From contig DF237020.1 of the NCBI GenBank assembly GCA_000708835.1, forward strand, positions 124,001-188,000: DNA of 64,000 nt. The letters are read 5' to 3'. This DNA comes from Klebsormidium nitens (taxonomy: Eukaryota; Streptophyta; Klebsormidiophyceae; Klebsormidiales; Klebsormidiaceae). The translations under genes and the position numbers were made by a program. Positions 1 to 12,159 of this stretch are shown here, piece after piece (position 1 is the stretch's first letter; each line of letters starts with the position of its first letter). The notes beneath the pieces are model-generated. The model did not search any database, was not told where the DNA came from, and saw only the letters and a program-made list of their open reading frames with translations.

Positions 1-48
1 GCAATCTCCATCAAACTTTCTTACGTCCGGCTTCCTCCTATTCCACAG

Positions 49-605
49 AACGAGCTATGTCCACAATTCCAGGAGCTGTGACAAAGGACGATTTCTTGCA
101 AAATAGCACGAAGCTTGCGGCCGGGAAGGACGTGGTGGTCACGTACTGCACTGTGGGGATAAGAGGAGGCCGTTTGGCTAAACAAATCAAGGATGCTCAT
201 CCTGACTTGAAAGTGAGATTTGGCGCATAAGGTCATAGTTGATTTTTGTCATAACTTGTTGTAGTGGAGTCTCTGGCAAACTAAAGCAGAGCAACAACCA
301 CTTGAAAGAGGAAAAATGTGAAAGGCTGCACTTTGGACTATCATTGCGTTTGATATGATTCTGGTGACAAATGCGTCCAAAACGATTCTTGAGTTGGACC
401 CTGAGATACTTGAATGAAGTGCTGTTATTGTTTCCTTCCGCAGGTCAAAAATCTTGAAGGTGCCATCATTGCTTGGGCTCATGCAAGCGGGCCCCTTGTG
501 GATGCAAATGGTGCACCCACAAAGACCTTTCACCCTTTTGGGCCCGGAGTGATGAAGTATACACCAAAAGAGAATGGTTATGAAGCCAAACTTGAGGACC
601 AATGA
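49..605 (+). CDS. Rhodanese-like domain protein, 3' end only
   Basis: Exons 49-212 and 444-605; the gene begins upstream of the window. The first exon follows an acceptor (TTCCACAG) and opens in mid-codon. It reads through a STIPGAV segment and the rhodanese active-site loop CTVGIRGG, whose cysteine would carry the persulfide. The donor GTGAGA at 213 and acceptor CCGCAG ending at 443 join the frame exactly at PDLK/VKNLEG. The second exon has the EGAIIAWAH segment that follows the active site in single-domain rhodaneses, then a short tail ending in LEDQ and a TGA stop. The family transfers sulfur between thiols. The substrate and cellular location cannot be told because the N-terminus, with any targeting peptide, is missing. 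The exon starting at 49 should not be taken as the gene start: its internal ATG at 57 lies inside the domain. Confidence 0.85.
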
Positions 606-1541
606 GGACCTTCCGTCCAAGTTGTCCTCTGAAACGGCAAAGTTTTGTACGTAGTGCAATCGACACATGGGTTTGCAAGGTTTTCTTGCGTGAGGGGTAT
701 GTTGAACTGAAATAGAGTAAGTTGTCAACTAGAATGATGTTACTTGATGACAGAGTTGAAACGTGTGTTGGATGCTGTTTAGTTGGCGATTCCCTGTAGC
801 CGGACGTGCGCGTGTTTCAGACTTAAACCCCTTAACTATGCGCACACTTCATTGAACTGAAGGTGGACCTGAAGGTGGACGAAACCATGCAAAAGGCTGC
901 CTGTGATAACATGTGGCTGCTGCCGGTGGGCCGCCATCGTATGGTTTGTTGTGATCACTCGGACACTTATGTGGATCGCAAGTCGCATAGCTGGCGACGG
1001 ATGGAATAGCAGGGCATCGTGCACACGGCCGCGAGCTTTCAAACCTCTGATGCGACGGTGCTATAGAAGATGGTTCCAGCTCCAGAACGGCCATACATTT
1101 CGAGATGAATAGATACTATGATGCATATGGCATGTCCGATCATTTGGAGCGGGCCTAGCTTCGACTGTTTTCGCTGAGTAGTACCTGATTACGAAAAGGA
1201 TCCGGAGACGGCCAATAATAGATGTGTACCTAGAATGCGCAATTATTAAGCCTGCGCAAACTCTGGCTCAAGTGCAGGACACAATTATCATCCAAAAGGG
1301 CACATCGAGAAGGATTGCCGCCGGCACTTTCGTATACTATGCCACTGGTCAGTTGCTGGCATACAAAACTAATGTTCGCATTTATAACCTTTGATGAGTT
1401 CGACGGTTTTACGCATTTTTCGCATGAGCACGTACCGATGCAAGGTGACGCACATGTTGCACGTGCAGGTTTTACTGACAAAATTTTTCGGCTTTCTGTT
1501 CTGTGCGTGCATCCTTAATTTCATTGGTCCTGTCCAGACCA
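606..1541. other. Convergent 3' intergenic region
   Basis: About 930 bases between the end of the rhodanese gene and the end of the formin gene on the opposite strand. It must hold both 3' UTRs. No coding frame with recognisable protein character, repeat or structured RNA was seen. Confidence 0.5.
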
Positions 1542-4500
1542 TCAAAGCACCCGAACAAAGTGCTGCGGGGGGCTAGCCCCCGTCGACCAGTCTGACTCGT
1601 ATCCTCCTGCGCGGTCGTTCTCCTTGACCATGCTCATCTTCCTCAACTTGCTCATGAGCATGCTTTGAAGGCCTTCCGCATCTTCTTCGGCTTCCTTGTC
1701 GCATCGAGAAGCTTCAACGTCTAAGAAACTCGCCCTTTCCCAACCACCAGCAGTCCCCTCTTGACCGTCGTCTTTCGCTCCGTCATTTGGAAGAGACAAC
1801 CTTTCTTCCTGCTGCGGGAAAACTTGGTCGTCATCCAGAACCGCAGCAGTCCATTCCTCGAGTACTGAAGCGTCCGCCAAACCCTTTTCTTCCAAGCTTC
1901 GCGCTCCTGGAACGACCGACTGCGTTCGACCGTCACCTAAGCCTTCGCCCGCCCTCGAGCCAGAGGCCCACAAGTCATCCTCCATATGCCCGTTGGCGAC
2001 TTCCCCATCTTTCGTTTGCCGTCCGCTTCCCATTCTTGTTTCATTTTCCTGATCTTTCGCAACCGCATCCGATACCCGAGCTCGTGTATCGAGCTGCCAG
2101 TCCCCAAATCCCAGACCCTCAGCGTCCCCGTTAATTCGCTCGCCATCTCGAAACACTTTTCCGTTCGGATGATCCCCCGCCCTTTGCCCTGTGTGCATTT
2201 CCTCCGCTATTGTATCCATCCTTTCCTGCGTCCCCAGCTCCGCTTGTTCTTGCTCGCCTTCCGCCTCGAGCCTCTCTCTAAACTCCTGCATGCCTGCCCC
2301 AGCTTCCCAGTCCTCCCCCAACTCTCGCCCCGTCGGCTCCTGGCGCGCCCCGAAACCCTGCCCGCTCACGGGCAGCGGTCCCCAATAGTCTACCGCGCCG
2401 GCATTCGCCCGTTCATCGACCCCGCGAATCTTTGAGTCCGGTCGCTTTTCAAAACCCTCCGCGCCAGTGGCAGTGGCGCCCCGAGATTCCTGCGTACTTT
2501 CAGCCAGCTGTCCCCACAAGTCCACCAGATTCGCTCCCATCTCTTCGTCAAGCCCCTCCGCACCCGCGTTTTCTAATCCCCACGCATCCAACTTCGCTCG
2601 CTCCTGCAGCACATCCCCGCGCGCGTTTCTGACGTCCTGCGCGCTCCCACCCGTCAGCTCTTCGAAGCCCTGCGCCTCAGAGTCCGGACGCTCACCCAAA
2701 CCCCCCGCGCCTAAACCCCTAAACCCCTGCGCGCTCGCGTGCAGAACGTGCTCCAGCTCCTCCTGACTGATCCGCACCTCCCGCGACGCCGACGAGCGCC
2801 GCCGGGGCGCCGAGAACGTCGTCGCTGACGTCACGGGTGACGCCGCCGCCGCCGGCTCGGTCTCCTTGGCGAACCGCGAGTGGACACGTGGCGACCGGGG
2901 GGGCGTTCGATCAGGGTTGGGCAGGCTATTGCTGTGCAGAATGGAGCGCGCCGGAGTGGGGGTGCTCTGGGCGCGGCCGCGAGTGGTTTCGGCGGAGGGT
3001 TTGGCGCCGTCGGAGACGCGTCGGGTTGTAACGAGGGCCTGGAAGGGAGTTTGAGAAAGAAATAAGAAGCTGTCAAGGGAGAACAGAGTGAGTTTGAAGG
3101 AGAGGACGATAATACCCGTCTTCACTGCTGGATTAAAGCATCAAGTTTCGGTCAAGGACCCTGTGATTTGCCGCAAAGCGAGCCTTTGCGCTGTGGAAGG
3201 CAATGAACATGCAAGAATGCACTCAGGTTCTTGTAAAATACACTCTCTTTGTAAACAACCGTATCACCGCCATTGCAACGCCTGCCTCAAACGTAAAGTC
3301 TCCGAAAATTTTAAGCCCTTCGCTATAGACTTGCCGGTGCTTCTCGAAGCCATAAGTTGGAAGTGCCAGATACGCAAGATGAAAGAGAGCGATGATTTTG
3401 TAATTTTCATGTGTGGTCCTTCAAACAAGTGACGAAAAGAACCGACGCAGCAGGTAATCACCTTTCTCCGTGCGTCCTCTGCGGCCTTCCTCGTCGCCTC
3501 CTCAATCTCCCCGCAAGCGCGCTCAAACATGAAGAGGAACTCTCGCGTCGTCCGACAGATCTTGGGCTCCCGTCCAGCGTCCACCAACTCCCCGAAGTAC
3601 ACCGATAGGTCGCGCATGTCAGCCTCTGCTTTGGCTGCGAGCGCACGCAGGGACGACACCTGCCAGGGTTTCGGGGTTTAGGGAAATAGCGAGGTTTGAA
3701 ATCGGCCCGCCTCTGCCTTGGCCGCGAGAGCTCGCGCACAGGGACGACACCTGCCAGGGTTTCAGGGTTTGGCGAAGTAACAAGAGTTATGGGATATTAG
3801 GTCAGCCTCCGTCTTGGCCGCGAGCGCGCGCGCAAGGACGAACCCTGCCAGGTTCTCAGAACCTAGCGGCCTACCCTCTGAACAGACTTCCTTTCTCCCC
3901 TTTCATCGAGCTTCGTCCTCGATAGACACCTGCTTCGTCAGAGACCTCCCATATATGAGAGCAGCTTTCGTTGGAAGCTTTCAAGACTCGGGCCACGGCA
4001 AGGTCGTTCACTTAAAAACCTGCATCGAGTTTGCCTCGCTGCTCATCTCATTTGCGGGATCAAGCGGCTTCAAAACTGGCCGTATTCATGCTTTTCTCCT
4101 TTGGGGCGACACAGGAACAAGTGACAGGGGAAACGAGAAGCGCAGTCGGCTCCTTCAGTACATTGCACATGGTCCACTCTGCCAACCCACCCCGCAGCCC
4201 CTCACCTCTTCCTCCGCCTTGTCCGAGAACTGCGCCATGACGTCAGCGAAGCGGTCATCCTCCCGGGGACCCTCCTCCGACAGCACCGACGCCTTGAGCC
4301 CCTCTTCCTGGACGGTCACGAGTCCCTTCTCTAGTTCGGTGATCGCGGAGGCGATGGAGTCCAGGCTCAGGTTCGCGGCGACCTTCACGCTGGCCAGCTC
4401 CGCCGAGAGTCGCCCGATCCCGGGGTCCTGCTTCAGGAGCTCACCCACCACAAAGTGCAGTAGGCTGCAAGAGAGGTGTGCAGTTTGAGTAACCTGCAGG

Positions 4501-7500
4501 CTCGATCCACATAGATGATGACTACTGGTTTTTCCCTGACCACACTTTCTCCTTTCTTCTTGTCTGCAAGTTTACATTCTCATTGGCCGGCTGAATGTGG
4601 ATCCACTTCAACCTTTTGTTCAAGCCTTTGATTCGTAACATCGATTGACCTGTTATCCATGGGCCCAATCTTTCGTCCCGCTCTTTTCTTCCAAGCACAC
4701 TATGGCCGCAAAAACGGTGCATAGAAAGGAACAAACACGGCTCAATACATCGATACAAATACTAATAATTTCCTGTACGGCAAGCAGCGCCAAGCGGGCA
4801 TGGAACGGAAGAGGCTGCCAAAAGTAACTGTGAGCTTCTCCGAGCAGAGCACTGACTCTCCGAACCATGCAAACCGCCCACCTCGTTTTCTTGTCCGAGC
4901 CCTTGACGTCCATCAGCTTCAGAAGCGCATCCAGCTTGAACCCGGTGGCCTGACCCCGGTAGGTACCGCCGTTCAGGTGGTTCCCGACCGCCAGGACCGC
5001 CTCCAGAATGCGCACGAAGCCCTTGCTGCCGCGCAGGTCGTGGTGCGCTTTCGACAGCAAGTCCAGCTCCCGCCTGGAAAAGGGGTTGGGCCATGGTTGA
5101 GAATGACCGAAAAGATACTCTAGACAGACTCAATTCCGGACGAGCTATGCAGCATCCAGGAAAGTGCTATTTCTTGTACGGAGCAAACACGGCTCCGCGC
5201 ACGATCTGCGCTAGAACGTAGGGAATGACATTTAGCGGTTGCGTCTAAATGACGCTTCAGTCGGGTCCCAACAATGTAGACCTCTTGCGCATGCGGCCAG
5301 TCGCGCGTACGCGCAAGTTAGATTGGCTTCCAAAGAACCGGCATCAAGCCTGCTTTCCTATGACCAAACTCGCTGAACGACGAATCAACATGGAAAGCAA
5401 ACGTGTACGCAAGCAACAAATAACCCAAGTCCGCCAAGCAGCCCCCGCTTCGAACCGTATTTCGCCGAGCTGTCACGTTGATGCGCTACAAACGTTTTCC
5501 GCTCTCTCCCTCCACTTCGACCTCGGCAGGCTGTGGAAGCCTCAGTATATGCGCTCCGCCGAGCTGACGTAGCGCTTCCTGACCAGCAACACTTGGATAC
5601 GCTCCAAAACCTTCTCCTTCACTCTGGTTCGACCTTCGCAAGTCGCAACTTCCCCATTGTATGAGCTGACGTACTGCTCGTTGACCAGCAGCACTTTGAC
5701 GCTACAAGACTTCTAGCCCCCTCTATAGTCCAGAATCTGCGGCGAAGTCCTCACCGTACGCGCTCCGCCGAGCTGGCGTACTGCACAGTTATAAGGTGCA
5801 CTTTGATGCGCTCCAAAAATTCTCCCTTTATCCAATTAAATTCTCGCAAGCCGCTTATCTCTAACCGTGTGCGCTCCGCCGAGCTGGCGTACTGCCCTTA
5901 ACGAGCGACACTTTTTACGCTCCAGAAGTTTCTCCCTCTCTCTAGGTCAACTTCCGCAAGCTGCGGATTCCAGGAAGGTAGTTGTTCCGCCGAGCTGGGT
6001 ACTGCTCCTTGACCAGGGGCACATTTATACGCTCTCAAAAATGTTCCCTCTCTTTAGTTCGACTTCTGCAAGCCGTAGATCTCTCACCGTATGCGCTCCG
6101 CCGAGCTAGCGTACTGCTCCTTGACGAGCAGCACTTTGATGCGCTCCCCCAGGCGCGGCACGTCCATGACCTCCAGGAAGAAGCGCTCCGCCGTGCCTAG
6201 TTGCTCCACGTCGCCCGTGTACGCCTTCAGTAGGGCCACCTGCAGGCAGTCCAAAAGGTTTGGCTCAGACTATCAGGACCGGAGATGTTTGAAGTTCTTG
6301 GCTTCCAGGTTTTGGGTTTCGAGGCTGGGAGCGAGGTTCTGCCAAGGGGTGGAGGAGCGCCGGCGGATAAGAGATAGAACAAAGGAGTCAGACCAGACGG
6401 GTTCCAGCTTTTGGACACGAGTGAGGAAGAAGCTAAAATTCCAGATAGGGAGTTTTCAAAAGAGCAGGGAATATACTGAGAAAGAAGGTGATAGATAGAA
6501 AGGGAAAGGATGAAGGGGCAGATGCATCTTCGAACTCAAACGACCTTGTCGTGAAGGCTACTGTGGGACGGCAGCCAGATCCAGTGGGAAAGAGGCAAAG
6601 AGAGGCTTGAGCAACACATTGTAAGAAGAAGGGCGAGCCGAATCGAACGAAGCCTAAAGAATCTGCACTTTTTGATAAGTGCAGTCGCACTCCCTGGCGG
6701 ATTTTAAGCAATTCTGCACCAAGTCTAAGACCGTTACAGTCGATTCCAAAGCGGCGTCCAGTCAGCGAGGACAGCATAATCACATACCTCCGCGTCCGTT
6801 GGCACGGCCCGGTCCAGGACGCCCAGGATCTCCGCCGTGAGAATGCTCTCGTCCATCGACAGGAGCGCCTTCCGGGTCTCCGAAACGGGCCGCCGCACGC
6901 CCTTCAATTGAATGCTGATGTTGTGCGCGCGCTTCAGGTCGATCAGCTGCACGGCGCGCGTGCGCGCGCTCACAGAGCCGCGCGCCTTCGCGGGCGGCGC
7001 CTCCTTGAGCGCGAAGAGCGACTCGAGCTGCTGGAAGTCGAGGCTGACGTCACCCGCGTTCGCCTGGTCCCAGACGGTATTCCCCGTGTCGCGACTCGAG
7101 AGCTTGTCCCAGTGAAGCGCCTTCATGCGGATGCGTTTCGGGGGGGGTGGTGGGGGCGCCTTCAGCCCGCCTGTTAGGCCTGCGCAGGCGGGGGGTTGGT
7201 GGTTTCAAAGGTCGATTCGTTTGGAAATGCTAACAATGGAGCTACCTGAAAAAGTGTGATCTCCCTTTTGTTTGCAAGCTTTTTCTGGTCGCTCCAAGAA
7301 GAAAGCTTAAGCGCACATCTTCAGTGTCAGAGGCGAACGGCGCTTCAGGGGCTGAGGTTGAGGACCGGCCTTGAATGGTGTCGTTTTAGATAGTAATCTA
7401 CCCGGGCAGGCGAGTATCATAAATGTCTTCAGTGCGTTACAAGTTCAAGAAAGAAATGGAAGTAGAAGACACACAACAACGGTTTTAATGGCAATGGCTG

Positions 7501-10500
7501 TTAAGGCTATCTCGAAGTGATTGCAAGCGGCCTCTTCCTTTCTCTCTGTATCGGCCGCTCGTAACCGAGCCCGACATGCGCACCTGATGGGGACGGCGGT
7601 GCGGGCGGGCCCTTCCCTTTTGGCGGGGGGGGCGGCGGGGGGGGTTTCGGGGCAGCTGACGGTGGGGGAGGAGGGGGGGGTGGAGGCGGCGGCGGCGGCG
7701 GCGCTGACGGCGGGGGGGGCAGGGGCGCTTTCGGTGAGGAAGGAGGACTTTTGGCTGACGTGGCAGTTTTGGATCTGACGTCCTGAGCCCCCTTCTTGGG
7801 GGGCGACCGTGCACGGTTTGACCGGGGGGTCTTAGGCCGATCGGGGGACTTCGACCGACCCCACCGGTAGGTGGTAGAGTGGTCGGGGGAAGCGGAGCGG
7901 CCCCCCCGGTTGGTACCGGAGCGATCAGGAGACGGGGAGCGGCCTCCCCGGGGGGAGGGCTCATCGTCGCTATCTTCTCTCCGCCTCGAGGAAGGCTTCG
8001 AGTACAGCGAAAACTGCGGCCGCGCCTCTTTCCTCTGCACGCCTCTCTCCGGGGACCGCAGGCTGCTGGCAAAGCGGGAGCCCGGGTCCTTCCCCCGGTC
8101 CTGCGAACTGTCCGAATCCGATTCCGCAAAGTAGATTCCTGATCTGCCCTGCCCTCCCTGGGGGGCAGCTCTAGCCCCCGTTGAGACCCCCCCGTGAGGG
8201 TTTCGCCTCGGACTTCCGCGCTCGGAAGTGTGAAAGCTGTGGCTCGAGTGCGCGGCCGGCTTGTGGGGGCGGCTCGAGTAGCCGCCCGATCGAGGGGTTC
8301 CCCCTAAGCCCAGCGCTCTGTCCGGGGAGAACGACCGGTAACTTCGCAATCCGCTGCCCAAACTTGACGTAGTCTCCTGCCCTGAAAGCTCTCCGCTGCT
8401 GGCCCTAGGAGGCTCCCGGGCCGATTGATGGAACGCAGGCGCTTGTTTGGAGGTGCTGACTTTCATGCTTGATCCAAGATCGGCTCTGCTCGGCCCCGTC
8501 TCCGTTAACTTCCTTCCCGGCCCCGCCTGTCCCAACCTGTCCTGGCTTTGGCCGGAAAGAGATGCTACAGCGGTGATTGACTGGCTGGACTCTCCTGGAG
8601 CGTCGGACCTGTACGGGAAAGAAGAAGCTTGAGCTCTTAAAATTCACTTTGGCAAACTTGATCTACATTGAGGAACATCAGTGCTACAGTTCCTGTAGAG
8701 TCGAGCTTCAGCGCAAGCCCTTCTCATTTTCCAGTTCGCCTACTCTCACTCTAGGCTCGAATCAAAGTTACTCAGCAACCCTCGCTCATAGCGCCACTTC
8801 TGAGAGCTCCCCTCACAAAGCTTGGAGTTCTCGAAGTACCCAACGCATGGTATGAAGCACTCTTTCGTCTTTCGAGCGTATCGTTGAATAGTCGACACTC
8901 ACTCTGCCAGCTCGAAGTCCTTCTCTACCCAATCGCCTTTGCTCTTCCGCTTGAGCGTCCTGATTTTAGCGTACTTCTGGACGTAGGACGATTTCCAGGG
9001 GGCCCCCCTTTCCGTGCGACTTGCCGGCAAAGGCATACCGTCCGACTGGCCAGTGCTTGGCAGACCGCCCTTTTCCGCCGCTTCCTCGGCCAAGAGCGTG
9101 TCTAGGTTTTCGAGCTCGGTTGCAATCTGGAGATTGAGGTACTCCTCTATGGACAGAGAGACCGCTTCTCTGGTTGCTGAGCTACTACCTGACTGGGGGC
9201 TGGGCTCGGCCTCTCCCTGCGTGCTGAGAGCGTCCCGGATTGGACTGATGATTGGTTTCACGACATGTTTACCTACGTCAGCTTGTGCTTCTGTTTCGAC
9301 CCTAATTTGACTGCTGTCGCTTGGCTGTTCCTTGAGCGGAGTCTGGCTCGACTCTGACCCTAAAATTTGACTTTGTGGACTGTGCTGGCCCTCGTCACTG
9401 CTAGGCGAGCCGGCGGTCTTTCTACTACTAGGGGCTTCGACCTGCATCCTGCCCGACGTTCTTGACACCCGCCCACTCATCACGTCTCTCGCCAGCACGC
9501 CCTCAAACGACTCATCTCCACTCAACCTGTAAGCTTCTTTCTCAAACTCCCTGCTTCCGTTGCTCGACACTGCAGCCCGCGGCACACCCTGTAACCCGTT
9601 TTCCCTCTCCCACTTCTCTCCAGGGTTCGGAATCTTGGGAATGGCAGTCAACGCCAGCGCTGCTAGGACTTTATTGCTCGTGAGAGACTTGCTCGACGTA
9701 GAGGGGGCGAACCGTCTCTGGAGTGAGGGCGACCCGCTCCTTGGTTTCGGATGGTCCTCTTTGGAGCCCCCCATCTGGTACACTGTCTTCCTTCTGTCCA
9801 AGTCGCGACGCCCCTGTGCCGGACTGAAACCCAACTGCAACGACTGCTTTGCCAGTTCCCTGAGGTCAACTGCACCATCCGACTTTGCCGTAGGCCTCGA
9901 GCCGCCTGACGGGGGTGTCAGACTTCGACCAGGAACAGAAATCGGCGCCAAGCTTGCTGCCATGTCCGAGTCGGGGTGCACTTTACCAAGGCGCTTCGGA
10001 TTTGCCGTCACTGTCGTTTGGCTACTCTTCACCTGTGCCCCGAACTTCTCTGCCACGTCGGTGTCCCGGCTGGCAGACACTCTGCCGCCCCGCATCGGGT
10101 CAACAGACTCCCGACTTTCTCGGATGATGCGCGCTGCTTCGTAGGCCCCCGGGCTGGGGGGGGGCACGTGCTGGCTGCCAGGAGCCCCCCCGGCACGCCA
10201 GCCGGCCAGGTTGCGCATCTTGGTCACGCTGGAGGCCACAATGGCAGTGGACTTGAAAGAAAAGCGCCGTTTCTTGAATAGCTCGGGGGCCTCCTCGAGG
10301 AGGAGCGACATCACGCTGGCAGACTTGAGCTTCTCGATGTCGGGGTTTCTGTATTGAAAAGATAGAGTTCTGCTCAGAAAAGACAGAACGAGGAATGCGG
10401 AGAGGTTCTACACAAGGGAAGCAAGAGGGGGGTCGAATCTGATGGTGCCATTAACTTGAAAGTCAAGATTCATCATTGGCTGAAGGGAAGGGTAATGGCG

Positions 10501-11380
10501 AGATGACCACCAACAACACGTGCTTCAAGACCTCATCACAGTTGGGGATAAGGCAATTCAACGATTTAGAACCATGCAGAAAGCATGGTGGAAAAGACCT
10601 CCAATGCAATGTAGCTGCTACTCACCCCAGTCCTGTATTCGTTGCGGTCTCAAATTGCAGCAGCACAGGCCCGAAGAGTGCTGCCAGCAGGCCTTTTGGA
10701 TGGGTCAACTGAACAGATCTCAGCAGAGTGACCAGCTTTTTGAGCAGCTGATAGTGACCGTCAGGGAGCTCGTGCAGGAGCATCCTTGTTGCCCAAAGCC
10801 GAGTCCGCCTCTCTGGAATTACTGCAAACCCGCAACTCGGTTCAGTTGCGATCAATTTCAGGGGTAAGCATTGGTCACTAGTCTTTGAGAAGCATGCTCA
10901 AAATTCTGATTAAAATGCACTTTTTCCCGATGCCACCTAAAGCTGTACATAGTCAATCAGGCCTTCAACCTTACAAACCAATCTGCAGCTATGCTGACTT
11001 GATATCTGCAGCACGGTTGGCTACCAATGAGAATGCTTTGAAAAAAGAAGAGAATCTTCAGTCAGGAGCTCACATGTTGCGCTTGTGAGAGGCTGGTGAA
11101 TTGCATGAAGCAAAGGTTCCTCCAATGCCAGAAAGAGTTGCATCAGCAAACTGGCCGTGAGGTATGGATCATCTTTAAGGAGTGGTGAATCGTAAGCTGC
11201 CTGCTCTTCTAAGACCAGTCTCCTTCGAAGCTCCGTGACAGTTTCTCCACCCTTGACCTTGAGAAAGAGACCCTCTCTTAGTGCACCGTATTTCAGAAGA
11301 GACTCGATGACTGTGCTGATTGTCTCCATTGCAAGGCGTTGAAAACTCCCAGCGCTTCTCCTGATCTTGCCAGGAGTCAT
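1542..11380 (-). CDS. RhoGAP-FH1-FH2 formin (plant class III type)
   Basis: Ten exons: 11074-11380, 10626-10821, 8903-10348, 7584-8608, 6788-7170, 6088-6239, 4882-5073, 4206-4464, 3462-3659, 1542-3038 (about 1,884 residues). Residues about 15-165 are RhoGAP-like, ending with the LLAALFGPVLL helix. Residues about 170-930 are Ser/Pro-rich and hydrophilic. The proline-rich FH1 lies at the end of exon 4 and start of exon 5. FH2 starts at MKALHWDKL and includes LLSMDESILTAEIL, the GNHLNGGTYRGQATGFKLD block and LLHFVV. A roughly 500-residue acidic, Glu/Gly-rich tail of unknown role follows. Formins nucleate and elongate actin filaments, and FH1 recruits profilin-actin. A RhoGAP module ahead of FH1-FH2 is the known class III architecture of early land plants; it may localise the protein by binding Rho/ROP GTPases. 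The usual arginine finger is not visible (GLFLKVKG where GIFRxxG is expected). The start at 11380 is the first in-frame ATG but an upstream exon is possible. The exon 5 acceptor could be 7170 or 7179 (same phase). Confidence 0.88.
3632..3870 (-). repeat. Tandem array copying the 5' edge of formin exon 9
   Basis: Three units of about 95 bp (about 3632-3705, 3706-3802, 3803-3870). The first is the real acceptor plus the start of exon 9. The other two lie upstream in the intron and repeat, with changes, the CCTGGCAG acceptor and the following coding bases (sense-strand GTCGTCC...GCGGCCAAGG...GAGGC). The shared sequence GGGACGACACCTGCCAGGGT on the + strand is exact in the first two units. Confidence 0.85.
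5450..6145 (-). repeat. Tandem array copying the 3' edge of formin exon 6
   Basis: Seven units of about 90-114 bp, with cores (+ strand CGCTCCGCCGAGCTGGCGTA and variants) near 6094, 5985, 5871, 5760, 5660, 5551 and 5461. The unit at 6094 is the genuine end of exon 6 with its GTGAGA donor. The other six lie inside the following intron and are degenerate copies of the last ~55 coding bases, the donor and the first intron bases (pyrimidine-rich on +, ending near GCAAGC(T/C)G). Some copies keep a usable-looking donor, for example GTGAGG in the unit near 5760. Confidence 0.9.
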
Positions 11381-12159
11381 GCAACGGAGGCAAACCCGTC
11401 TCTATCAGGTGAACCGGGATATGACTGCGTGCTCCTCTTGCTCAACTGTCTTCGATGTCGCTTCATTCTGGCAGACTAATTCGAATGAACATTTCCTTCC
11501 CATTAAATGCGCCATGGAAAAACACAAATTGACATCTATCAAATGTTGTCAGGAATGTAATCCAGCACTCGTGCCTCTGACTCGAAGATACAGAACTTCA
11601 AGTTCAAGTTCAAGAAGGCGCCAGTAAAACATCAGGCTGGAGCGAAACCCTAAAATGGCTGGCGTTCCAATCTACGAGTTTGAACGAAACGGGCAGGGCA
11701 AGTTACACCAGAAACGAATTATCGGCCGTTCGATGTTGTAATTTGGAGGGCATCGACGGCACTAAAGACTGTTGAGGAGCACTGGGGTAGGAAGATTACC
11801 AGGGCGTAACACGCTATTGTCTACTCCAGGGCAGCTAGAGCCTCAGGCTTTAGTCTAGAGGCTGACCATCCCCCTTTAAGGCTTCATGCTTCAGCCTCAG
11901 GAGGAGAGCAGCATCATGGCGGCTGCAAGGCGGCCACGAGCAACTACGTAGTGATCAGCATGCAGAAAGGAAAAGCACGACATGTGATCCATGGCTCCAT
12001 CAACGTGAAGTGTCATTGAAATCCGGTTTTGGCTAACAAAGTGGCGTGCAAATCTGAGATAGCTGGCTTCAATGGAGCTGCATCGTGTGTCCCAACCCGC
12101 ATCCTGGGATATGGAACGTGCAACTTTGAGTTTTTGTTTCCTCTAAGTCCCCAACAAAG
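11381..12159. promoter_or_regulatory. Divergent intergenic region, formin / GAA1
   Basis: About 780 bases separate the start codons of two divergent genes, so both promoters and 5' UTRs should be here. A short TTCAAG iteration lies near 11597-11616. No TATA box could be placed with confidence, and no coding sequence is recognised. Confidence 0.45.

Noticed and set aside
7485-8129. Arg/Pro-rich 214-codon frame on the minus strand, overlapping the FH1 region
   Set aside because: It is an alternative frame of the GC-rich formin exon; the other frame carries the polyproline FH1 and matches both splice phases.
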